Origin: an uncultured Bulleidia sp.
GTDB taxonomy: Bacteria; Bacillota_I; Bacilli_A; Erysipelotrichales; Erysipelotrichaceae
DNA: 36,988 nt
Reading direction: 5' to 3'
NCBI GenBank assembly: GCA_934754415.1
Contig: CAKVIS010000014.1
Span: 1 to 36,988 of the forward strand
Each line of letters starts with the position of its first letter. Within the stretch, counting starts at the first letter, position 1. Positions 24,472 through 31,844 of this stretch are shown piece after piece. A program made the translations under genes and the position numbers. The notes below the pieces were generated by a model. The model saw only the letters and a list, made by a program, of their open reading frames with translations, searched no databases and had not been told where the DNA came from.

Positions 24472-26283
24472 ATGAGTAGAATAAAGCAATTAGATTCCCA
24501 GATAGCCAATATGATCGCAGCTGGAGAGGTTGTGGAAAGACCAATGGGAGTAGTGAAAGAATTAGTGGAAAATGCCATAGATGCAGGAAGTACAAGAATA
24601 GAGGTATCTGTTATTGAAGGAGGTATTACCTCATTAACTGTAGAAGATAACGGATGTGGTATGGATCATGAAGATGCCAGAAATGCCTTCTTAAGACATG
24701 CGACAAGTAAGATATCTCAGCAGAATGATTTATGGAACATTCATACATTGGGGTTCAGAGGGGAAGCTTTACCATCTATTGCCTCTGTGAGTAAACTGAC
24801 TTTATGCACAAGTGATGGGGAAGATGCCACAAGAGTGGTTATGGAATATGGTGAAGAGAAAGTATATGAATCCTATGCCTGTCCTACAGGTACTTCGATT
24901 ACTGTAGAAGGACTTTTCTATAAGACACCTGCAAGATTAAAACATTTACGTGCAGCTTCCTATGAAGCAAGTCTGATTCAGTCTGTTATACATTCCTTTG
25001 CTTTGTCTCATCCTGAAATATCCTTCAGGTTTATTAATGAAGGAAGAGATGTGTTCAGAAGTACCGGGAATAACAATCTTCTGGAAGTCTTATTTCAGGT
25101 ATATGGAAGGGGCCCTGCAGAAAATGCAGTGAAGGTGGATTTTGAAGATTTTGACTATCATGTGAATGGGTATGTAGTGAAACCTGTATTGAATCGTGCT
25201 AACAGAAATGGCATGCAGATATTTTTAAATGGCAGAATGGTCAAGGATAACAAGCTGTATAAAGCAGTGATGGAAGGCTATGAAGGGCAGTTACCTCAGG
25301 GTAGATTTCCTGTTGTAGTCTTACATATAGAAATGGATCCGCATATTCTGGATGTCAATGTGCATCCAAGTAAGTGGGAAGTCAGATTATCCAAATTTAA
25401 TCAGCTGGAATATCTGTTGAAAACAGAGCTAAAAAAGGTATTACAGGTCAGTGCTCCTTTGGTGGAAGTACAGCCTAAACCAATACAACAGACGTATTAC
25501 AGACCAATGAAGCTGGAACTGGATACAATAGAGGAAAGTACTCCTGCTCCGGTAGTGCCACAACACTCTGCGGTATTTAAAGAACCTGTATCTGCAGAAG
25601 AGGTGGAACCCCCAATAGTACAAGTTACTCCGGTGGAAGAAGTGCCAGTGTTTGTTGAGGAAGAAACAAAGCCTGCAGTAAAAGCAGTTCAGGAAGAACC
25701 AGAAGAAATTTATGAGCCTGTAACTATACCTGCTATGGAAGTGATTGGTATGTACAGGAACAGGTATATTCTTTGTCAAAGTGAAGCAGGACTTGTTGTT
25801 GTGGATGATCATGCCTTAAGACAAAGAGTGCTGTATGAAAAGCTTGTAGAAGCTATGCAGAACAGTACGACTGTGGAAGATGTGCTGGTTCCATATACAC
25901 TGCATGTCTCACAGGATGTGATTGACAGACTGGAAGAGTTGAATGAGGCCATTCAGATATGGCATATTGCGTTTGAAGAGTTTGGTAAAGATACCTTACT
26001 TGTAAGAAGTATTCCTTCCTGGATGAAGGAAATAGATGTACAGAGTTTCTTACAGGATATTACAGATGCCTTCTTAGAAGATTCACATGTGTCCTTTACT
26101 TCTTCTTATGTCAGAAAACTTGTCAGTAAGAACAGAATAAAAAAAGAAGTGCATTACTCTATAGAAGAATGCAGAAAAGAAATCGAACTTTTAAAACAGT
26201 GTAAGAATCCTGTATCTACTGCAGATGGAAAAACCATCTTTGTGGTTGTGGAAGACAGGGCATTGTTAAAGGAATTTAAATAA
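24472..26283 (+). CDS. mutL: DNA mismatch repair protein MutL, endonuclease motifs lost
   Basis: 603 residues. The GHKL ATPase N-domain is intact: KQLDSQIANMIAAGEVVERP, ELVENAIDAGSTRI, DNGCGM, RHATSKI, LGFRGEALPSIASVSKL. A proline/glutamate linker (~345-425) leads to the C-terminal dimerisation domain. The endonuclease motif DQHA(x)2E(x)4E reads DDHALRQRVLYE (445-456), with Q451 in place of the first Glu. The ACxxAIK region reads VSKNRIKKEV and the zinc-binding CPHGRP region reads TADGKT (583-588). It should therefore couple MutS to repair without nicking DNA. mutS is not adjacent. miaA follows after one base. The message is probably leaderless. Confidence 0.95.
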   Translation: MSRIKQLDSQIANMIAAGEVVERPMGVVKELVENAIDAGSTRIEVSVIEGGITSLTVEDNGCGMDHEDARNAFLRHATSKISQQNDLWNIHTLGFRGEALPSIASVSKLTLCTSDGEDATRVVMEYGEEKVYESYACPTGTSITVEGLFYKTPARLKHLRAASYEASLIQSVIHSFALSHPEISFRFINEGRDVFRSTGNNNLLEVLFQVYGRGPAENAVKVDFEDFDYHVNGYVVKPVLNRANRNGMQIFLNGRMVKDNKLYKAVMEGYEGQLPQGRFPVVVLHIEMDPHILDVNVHPSKWEVRLSKFNQLEYLLKTELKKVLQVSAPLVEVQPKPIQQTYYRPMKLELDTIEESTPAPVVPQHSAVFKEPVSAEEVEPPIVQVTPVEEVPVFVEEETKPAVKAVQEEPEEIYEPVTIPAMEVIGMYRNRYILCQSEAGLVVVDDHALRQRVLYEKLVEAMQNSTTVEDVLVPYTLHVSQDVIDRLEELNEAIQIWHIAFEEFGKDTLLVRSIPSWMKEIDVQSFLQDITDAFLEDSHVSFTSSYVRKLVSKNRIKKEVHYSIEECRKEIELLKQCKNPVSTADGKTIFVVVEDRALLKEFK

Positions 26284-26284
26284 G

Positions 26285-27184
26285 ATGAAGAAAGTGTTAG
26301 TCATAGCAGGTCCTACTGCTTCAGGAAAGTCTGATTTTGCAGTGGAAGTTGCTAAGAAGGTGGGTGGCATCATCATTTCCGGTGATTCCATTCAGGTGTA
26401 TAAGGGACTGGATATAGGTTCAGGAAAGGTGACAGAAAAAGAAATGCAGGGTGTACCGCATTATCTGATAGATATACTGGATCCAAAGGAACCTTACAGT
26501 GTGGCACAGTTTCAGAAAGAAGCCCGTGCTGTTATTGATAAAAGTGATGCATTGCCAATCGTCTGCGGGGGGACAGGCTTATATGTGAAAGCCTGTATCT
26601 ATGATTATGTCTTCAGTGAAGAAGGTGAACAGAGTGTTGATCCTGCTTTGGAACAGTATTCTAATGAAGAACTGTATGACAGATTACAAAAGGCAGATCC
26701 TCAGCAGGCCTTGAAGATTCATCCAAACAACAGAAGAAGAGTATTAAGAGCTTTAACGCTCATTCAGCAGAATCAAAGACCAATGTCTGAAATGAATGAC
26801 GAACAGGAACATACACCAGTTTATGATGCTTTTATAGCCTGTACCACAATGGACAGAGAAGTGTTGTATTCCCGCATCAATCAAAGAGTGGAAAACATGT
26901 TTGCACAGGGACTGGAAAAAGAAATACAAGGGTTACTTCAGAAGGGTATTACATTTGAAGATGGCTGTATGAAAGGTATTGGGTATAAAGAATGGGAACC
27001 GTACTTTAAGCAGGAATGTACAGCAGAAGAAGTGAAACAGACGATTCAGAAACATTCCCGTCAGTTTGCAAAAAAACAGTTTACCTGGTTCAGACATCAA
27101 ATGGATGTACATTGGTTTGATCCTCAGAATGCTGAGGACAGAAACCGGATGATTGGTGAAATTGAAGAGTGGATAAACAATTGA
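26285..27184 (+). CDS. miaA: tRNA dimethylallyltransferase
   Basis: 299 residues. MiaA adds an isopentenyl group to A37 of tRNAs reading UNN codons. P-loop AGPTASGKS (residues 8-16), SGDSIQVYKGLDIGSGK, VPHYLIDILDPKEPYSVAQF, GGTGLYVKA, and the late KKQFTWFRHQ all match the family. It begins one base after the mutL stop, the common mutL-miaA pairing. No terminator was seen; the next gene has its own promoter. Confidence 0.97.
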   Translation: MKKVLVIAGPTASGKSDFAVEVAKKVGGIIISGDSIQVYKGLDIGSGKVTEKEMQGVPHYLIDILDPKEPYSVAQFQKEARAVIDKSDALPIVCGGTGLYVKACIYDYVFSEEGEQSVDPALEQYSNEELYDRLQKADPQQALKIHPNNRRRVLRALTLIQQNQRPMSEMNDEQEHTPVYDAFIACTTMDREVLYSRINQRVENMFAQGLEKEIQGLLQKGITFEDGCMKGIGYKEWEPYFKQECTAEEVKQTIQKHSRQFAKKQFTWFRHQMDVHWFDPQNAEDRNRMIGEIEEWINN

Positions 27185-27204
27185 AGGCGTTTGTCGTACA
27201 TCAT

Positions 27205-27232
27205 TTGACTTTGGGTGTAATCTTATTACACT
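27205..27232 (+). promoter_or_regulatory. Promoter with central palindrome before the BI-1 gene
   Basis: -35 TTGACT (27205-27210), 16 nt, -10 TACACT (27227-27232). The perfect 7-bp dyad GTGTAATCTTATTACAC (27215-27231) fills the spacer and enters the -10, the classic position for a repressor site. Confidence 0.6.
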
Positions 27233-27262
27233 ATAGATATATCGATGAAAGGAGTGAGTTCT

Positions 27263-27979
27263 ATGAGTGAATTCAATCGTGAAAGTGTATATTCCGCCAG
27301 TGACGGATTCCAGAGATACATGACAAAAGTATTTTCAACCATGGGTATTGGTCTTGCCATTACAGCATTGATTGCCTATGCAGGATATGTCAATTTAATG
27401 AATGGAGGCTTCATGATGAAGTTTGCATTAAGTGGTTTTTCCAATATCATTATGTTGTTTGTACAGTTAGGTATCTGTATTGCTTTAGGCAGAGGATTGC
27501 AGACTATGGATCCAGCACAGAGTAAAATCTTATTCTTTGTGTATTCCGGTGTAACAGGTCTTACATTCTCTATTCTTCCGTTAGCTTTTGGAGTAGCTAC
27601 AGTCTTTACAGCATTTGCATTTGCGGCTGTGATGTTCTTCTCTACAGCGATTATCGGACATTTTACAAATGTGGATCTGACTAAGTTCTCCGGTATCTTA
27701 ATGGGTGGTCTGATTTCCCTGGTACTGGTATCTGTTCTGGGTATGTTTATTCCATCTATCGGAAGCAGTTTATTCATTTCTTATGCAGGTATCGTCATCT
27801 TCATGGGATTGACCGCATGGGATACACAGAAACTGAAGGCATATTATTATCAGGCTCAGGGAAGCGATATCTTAACAGCTAACCTGGCAGTGTATGGAGC
27901 ATTCCAGTTATATCTGGATTTCATCAACATCTTCCTGTATGTATTAAGAATTGTTGGCTCCAGATCTTCAAGAGACTAA
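27263..27979 (+). CDS. Bax inhibitor-1/YccA family membrane protein
   Basis: 238 residues from the ATG at 27263 (AAAGGAGTGAG just upstream; an ATG 18 nt earlier is too close to that site). Seven hydrophobic helices. The family's conserved loop appears late as TAWDTQKLKAYYYQ, followed by a last helix LYLDFINIFLYVLRIVG. Bacterial members (YetJ/BsYetJ type) act as pH-sensitive Ca2+ leak channels, or modulate membrane proteases (YccA). A predicted repressor site overlaps the promoter. Confidence 0.93.
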   Translation: MSEFNRESVYSASDGFQRYMTKVFSTMGIGLAITALIAYAGYVNLMNGGFMMKFALSGFSNIIMLFVQLGICIALGRGLQTMDPAQSKILFFVYSGVTGLTFSILPLAFGVATVFTAFAFAAVMFFSTAIIGHFTNVDLTKFSGILMGGLISLVLVSVLGMFIPSIGSSLFISYAGIVIFMGLTAWDTQKLKAYYYQAQGSDILTANLAVYGAFQLYLDFINIFLYVLRIVGSRSSRD

Positions 27980-27991
27980 GCAGTCAAAAAG

Positions 27992-28031
27992 GGTATGGAA
28001 GTGGAGAGGAATCTTCATGACCATATCTTTT
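27992..28031 (+). terminator. Probable terminator after the BI-1 gene
   Basis: GGTATGG (27992-27998) pairs with CCATATC (28021-28027) with one G-U pair and inner GAAG/CTTC support, followed by TTTTATT. Confidence 0.5.
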
Positions 28032-28072
28032 ATTATGCACTTTAAAGAAATATGGAATAATATTCGATATAC

Positions 28073-28101
28073 TTTACAAGTGACAGAAAGATTGCTATAA
28101 A
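28073..28101 (+). promoter_or_regulatory. Promoter giving a leaderless transcript
   Basis: -35 TTTACA (28073-28078), spacer exactly 17 nt, extended -10 TGCTATAAA (hexamer 28096-28101). The expected start point is 28108; the ATG used begins at 28109. Confidence 0.75.
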
Positions 28102-28108
28102 CATGGGT

Positions 28109-28789
28109 ATGAAAGTTATAGAATACAGATTTACAGATTACTATCATCAATATATTACGATAGAAGCGGATACGTTGACGGATAGTTTAAAAGAGAATAT
28201 TGAGATACAGGATGATGACTGTTATGCATTGTGTTCCTGCTGGTGTAAGGAAGATGGCACAATTATGTTTAATGTGCTTTCTGTAGGAGCTTCCTGGGAA
28301 AAGTGCAGTAAGGGACTGAGTGATCCAAAGATACTTGGTAACTGGACCATGGAGGAAGTGCAGGATTTTGAAGCAAGACTTGCTGAACCTATACCTTTGA
28401 TGATGAATAAGAATATTCCGTATATTGACAGTGTGGAACCTGAGGAAGATGAAGATATGTATACCTTAAGGAGTGATGTTCGACTGGATGATATCCGTAA
28501 TCCGTATAATGCAGATATTGTGATGGCCAGCTTTGTCAGTGAACAGGGACTTGAGGACTATGAAGTCCATCTTACAGGACTGGATGGTTTATTTGTGTTA
28601 GGCTATGTGATGGATTCAGAAGAACATGATTCTGTAAAGGCTATACTTTGTGGAGAAGAGGAGTTTAAACTTGTGGTACTTGCGATTGGAGAAGATCTGA
28701 GTATTGCCGAAGAGGAACTGGTAAAAAAGATAAAGGAAATGAGTGATATGTTTCATTTGACCTATACAGGAGTACAGTTAAGGAGTTAA
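28109..28789 (+). CDS. Unknown acidic cytoplasmic protein, partner of a CpXC protein
   Basis: 226 residues from the ATG at 28109; the ATG at 28103 would lie upstream of the predicted transcript start. Not recognised. It is strongly acidic with no signal peptide or membrane helix. A cysteine pair CYALCSCWC lies near residue 40, and the second half looks like a mixed alpha/beta domain (DIVMASFVSEQGLEDYEVHL, EEFKLVVLAIG). It is followed 8 nt later by the CpXC-domain gene, so the two are an operon and may act together. The promoter is one of the best in the window (both boxes, 17-nt spacer). Confidence 0.8.
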   Translation: MKVIEYRFTDYYHQYITIEADTLTDSLKENIEIQDDDCYALCSCWCKEDGTIMFNVLSVGASWEKCSKGLSDPKILGNWTMEEVQDFEARLAEPIPLMMNKNIPYIDSVEPEEDEDMYTLRSDVRLDDIRNPYNADIVMASFVSEQGLEDYEVHLTGLDGLFVLGYVMDSEEHDSVKAILCGEEEFKLVVLAIGEDLSIAEEELVKKIKEMSDMFHLTYTGVQLRS

Positions 28790-28797
28790 AAGAGAAT

Positions 28798-29445
28798 ATG
28801 ACAGCATCCAAAACCATTAAATATATTTGCCCGTATTGCAAGCAGGAATTTGAGATGGATATCTATGATTCCGTCAATGTCAAAGAGGACAGAGATTTAA
28901 GAGACAGATGTGTATCTGGAGAAATCTTTCAGCATGAGTGCACTAACTGTCATAAAGAATATCTGGTGCAGAATGATTTATTGTATACAGATCCGGAACA
29001 TAAATTTGTTATATGGGTGAGTAAAGAACCTGTAACAGGTGTAGATCTCAGCAGCTTTGTAAAACCTCTTGATAAAGCAGGATATACTTTAAGAAGATGT
29101 GCTACTGTCAAAGAGTTTGTGGAGAAGATACAGATTCTTGAAGATGGTGTGAATGATATTGCAGTGGAACTTGCCAAATATGACTGCTTTATTGAATTTG
29201 TGGATAACAAAAAAGGCAATCCTGCAGATGTGACAAGCATTGATTATCAAAGAACAGAAAATGATGTCATGAAGATTATTGTGAAAACAGATGATAAAGG
29301 TATGGCATTTCTGATTCCTGTAAGCATGCTGGAAGAAGAACTGGAACAGAATCCTGATCTGTTTAAAGTAGAGAATACTTCATTTCCTTTAGTAGATGGA
29401 GAATGGATGAGATCTTTATTTGAAAAACCCATGGGACAGGCGTAA
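28798..29445 (+). CDS. CpXC domain-containing protein
   Basis: 215 residues. The N-terminus is a zinc-ribbon-like CpXC domain: YICPYCKQEF (CxxC) and HECTNCHKEY (CxxC), separated by about 40 residues. The rest is a soluble acidic domain without recognised motifs. CpXC proteins are common in Firmicutes and uncharacterised. It is 8 nt after the preceding gene, with an AAAGAG-like ribosome site. Confidence 0.85.
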   Translation: MTASKTIKYICPYCKQEFEMDIYDSVNVKEDRDLRDRCVSGEIFQHECTNCHKEYLVQNDLLYTDPEHKFVIWVSKEPVTGVDLSSFVKPLDKAGYTLRRCATVKEFVEKIQILEDGVNDIAVELAKYDCFIEFVDNKKGNPADVTSIDYQRTENDVMKIIVKTDDKGMAFLIPVSMLEEELEQNPDLFKVENTSFPLVDGEWMRSLFEKPMGQA

Positions 29446-29512
29446 CGAAGGTGCTGTAATGGCATTGCAGGTCTGCTTTTCTTTGCACAAGAGTTCTTTT
29501 GGCTTTCTGCTT

Positions 29513-29794
29513 TTAACCGGATAACTCATGAACTCTGTTGAGTATATCCTGTTCTTTGTTGTTGTAAAATCCATAATATCTGACTATACGGAAACCAGTC
29601 TCAGGAATATGGATAATCCTTTTCTTCATGAGTTCACGACCAGTTTCATTAACAGTGATGCGTTCATTTGTTTTATGATCATCATAATACCTTGTGACTT
29701 CATCAGTCTTTTTGGAATTTTTTAGGTCGATAAAATTGGTTCTTGAAAAAGAAACCCCTTTCATGCTATTGTGTATTTGTAATAAAGAAGTCAT
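29513..29794 (-). pseudogene. Fragment of an IS91-type transposase
   Basis: A minus-strand frame of 93 codons. Its centre YYDDHKTNERI ... MKKRIIHIPETGFRIVRYYG matches the C-terminal part of IS91/IS801-type Y2 transposases (EFIxRxLxHIPxxGFxxIRYYGxY). The catalytic HUH and tyrosine regions are missing, and the N-terminal ~30 codons run into unrelated promoter sequence. A remnant, not a working gene. Confidence 0.6.
29743..29772 (+). promoter_or_regulatory. Promoter of the oxidoreductase-licT-PTS operon
   Basis: -35 TTGAAA (29743-29748), 18 nt, extended -10 TGCTATTGT (hexamer 29767-29772). The start point near 29779 is just upstream of the RAT element, as antitermination control requires. Confidence 0.5.
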
Positions 29795-29795
29795 A

Positions 29796-29835
29796 GGCTT
29801 GTCATAACTTCACCAAATTAGATGTTAGCAAAACC
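29796..29835 (+). promoter_or_regulatory. LicT/BglG-type ribonucleic antiterminator (RAT)
   Basis: This reproduces the RAT plan of the BglG family. Pairs GG (29796-29797)/CC (29834-29835), then loop C against AA, then TTG (29799-29801)/CAA (29829-29831), then loop TCA against G, then TAAC (29805-29808)/GTTA (29824-29827). The canonical LicT site has the same order, GG-A-TTG-TTA-stem-G-CAA-AA-CC. The apical loop here is 15 nt, longer than usual. Its last CC is also the first pair of the terminator stem, so the two structures exclude each other. Confidence 0.75.
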
Positions 29836-29881
29836 TTATGAGAAAATGTATTTTTTATATATTTTCTTGTGAGGCTTTTTT
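29834..29881 (+). terminator. Leader terminator controlled by the RAT
   Basis: A 17-bp stem (29834-29850 with 29858-29874), four of the pairs G-U, then C and six T (29876-29881). It lies 20 nt before the first gene of the operon. Confidence 0.85.
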
Positions 29882-29901
29882 GTTACAAGAAAGGTGAAAG
29901 T

Positions 29902-31842
29902 ATGAATAATATAACAAAAAAATATCCACATGTTTTTAGCCCGTTAAAGGTAAAAGGTATTGTTTATAGTAACAGATTGTGTTCTACAACAATGTCTACG
30001 GTTCCAACACATACTCATTTATCAAGCACCAATTATGGTGGAATTGGGATTTACGATAAATCTTTGGGTGGTGTTGCTATGATAGGAATGATGTATCACG
30101 GTATTGGTGGTAGCACACTATATGAAGCAAATGGTGCAAACCCATTTAGTAAGTATAATCTCGATGTACTTCGAGAATCATTATCTGTTGTAAAACAAGG
30201 TGGTGCTTTGGCTGGAATGTCTATTGGAATGGGAAATACCTATGAAGGCACGATTTACACACCATCTGGATTACCTTTTGCTAGACCTTATGCAAGGGGA
30301 ACAAAGGTTATGACCGATGAAATTAGAGAAATCTTATTTGAACAAGTAATTGAAAAGGCTAAAAGTGCAGCAAAATTCGGATTTGATTTAATAATACTTG
30401 ATATATCAAATGATAATATCGTTGGACACTTTATGGCTCCAGGATTCAACCTCAGAAATGATGAATGGGGTGGTTCATATGAAAATAGATTTAAGTTAGG
30501 TAATATTTTACTTAAAAAAATACGAGAAGTTATTGGTGAAAAAACGGTTCTGGAATTAAGAGTGAGTTCAACTTTAGGTGTTAAAGAATCTTATTCGCTT
30601 GATGAAATGATTCGCTTTTTAAAAGAAAACAGAAAATATTACGATATTTTAAATGTAATAACAGGAATGGATGAATATCATGATGGAAATGTTAAGCTTT
30701 GTCCTCCAATATTTGAAAAGCATATTTTAAATTATGATGTGGCAAAAAAGATTAAAGCAGAAATTCCAGATGTAATTTTAAACCTTAGTGGTTCAATTAT
30801 GAATATACATGAGGCTGAAAAAGTATTGGCTGATGGAATTTGTGATTTAGTACTTTTGGGAAGATCTATAGTTGCTGATCCATATATGCCAAAAAAAGTA
30901 ATGGAGGGAAGAGAAGAAGATGTTGTTCCATGTATAAGATGTAATAATTGCTATCATATTGCAACTGAACATTTTAATACATGTTGTACTGTCAATCCGA
31001 GAATCTATCGTGAAAATAGAGTGCCACTTCATTTAAGTAAAGCAAATGAAACGAAAAAAGTGTTAGTCATTGGTGCTGGTCCTGCTGGAATGAAGGTGGC
31101 TTTAACAGCTTGCGAAAGAGGTCATAAAGTAATCCTGGCGGAAAAAGGTAATGAGATTGGTGGAAAACTTTTGATTGCATCCAAAGGAATATTGAAAGAA
31201 GATTTGCGTGCATACTTAAACTATTTAAAAACACAATTTAATAAGAGTGCTGTTGAAGTTTTACTCAATACTGAAGTGGATAAGAATTTTATTGAAAATA
31301 TCAATCCGGATTCTGTTGTTGTCGCAATAGGAGCTGAACCAGTAACTTTACCTATCTTAGGTATCGATAGTAAAAATGTTTTCCAAGCAGAGGCTTTTAT
31401 TAAGGAAGGCATTGAAAAATCAGGGAATAAGGTAACAATTCTGGGCGCAGGAAGTGTAGGCTGTGAATTAGCTTTAGAATTATCTGCATTAGGGAAAAAA
31501 GTAACAATCGTTGAGAAAGGCGATAAAATAGCAAGAAATGGTAATGAATTATACAGAACAGACTTATTAATTCATTTACAAAAAGATCAAAATATTGAAG
31601 TATTATTAAATTCTGAGTGTGTACAAATAAATGATAATAATTGCGTAGTAAATTGTAATGGTACAATGAAAGAGATTAATCATTCTGATTTTATTCTATC
31701 GTTAGGATATAGAGCTGACACGCAAAAAGTGTTTGATTTATTTGGTGTTGTACCACAAACCATGTATGTTGGAGATTGTAAAAATGTAGCATCAATAACT
31801 GAAGCTACAACTGAAGGATATTTTATAGGGGCAAGTTTATAG
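29902..31842 (+). CDS. NADH:flavin oxidoreductase, 2,4-dienoyl-CoA reductase/BaiH-like
   Basis: 646 residues from the ATG at 29902 (AAGGTG upstream; a longer frame would start inside the leader terminator). Three modules: an old-yellow-enzyme FMN barrel (YPHVFSPLKVKG, NLRNDEWGGSYENRF), a 4Fe-4S segment (CIRCNNCYHIATEHFNTC), and FAD/NAD domains with GAGPAGMKVALTACERG and GAGSVGCELALELSALGKKV. The family reduces enoyl-type double bonds of fatty, steroid or aromatic compounds. It is first in an operon with a BglG antiterminator and beta-glucoside PTS, where a glucosidase is normally found. A substrate freed from an imported aryl glucoside is a reasonable guess. Base composition is more AT-rich than the flanking core genes. 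Confidence 0.9.
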   Translation: MNNITKKYPHVFSPLKVKGIVYSNRLCSTTMSTVPTHTHLSSTNYGGIGIYDKSLGGVAMIGMMYHGIGGSTLYEANGANPFSKYNLDVLRESLSVVKQGGALAGMSIGMGNTYEGTIYTPSGLPFARPYARGTKVMTDEIREILFEQVIEKAKSAAKFGFDLIILDISNDNIVGHFMAPGFNLRNDEWGGSYENRFKLGNILLKKIREVIGEKTVLELRVSSTLGVKESYSLDEMIRFLKENRKYYDILNVITGMDEYHDGNVKLCPPIFEKHILNYDVAKKIKAEIPDVILNLSGSIMNIHEAEKVLADGICDLVLLGRSIVADPYMPKKVMEGREEDVVPCIRCNNCYHIATEHFNTCCTVNPRIYRENRVPLHLSKANETKKVLVIGAGPAGMKVALTACERGHKVILAEKGNEIGGKLLIASKGILKEDLRAYLNYLKTQFNKSAVEVLLNTEVDKNFIENINPDSVVVAIGAEPVTLPILGIDSKNVFQAEAFIKEGIEKSGNKVTILGAGSVGCELALELSALGKKVTIVEKGDKIARNGNELYRTDLLIHLQKDQNIEVLLNSECVQINDNNCVVNCNGTMKEINHSDFILSLGYRADTQKVFDLFGVVPQTMYVGDCKNVASITEATTEGYFIGASL

Positions 31843-31844
31843 GT

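Noticed and set aside
24439..24489. 17-residue extension of YigZ
   Set aside because: It would start inside mutL and include the shared promoter; the family N-terminus fits the ATG at 24438.
29869..29901. 11-residue extension of the oxidoreductase
   Set aside because: It begins inside the leader terminator; AAGGTG supports the ATG at 29902.
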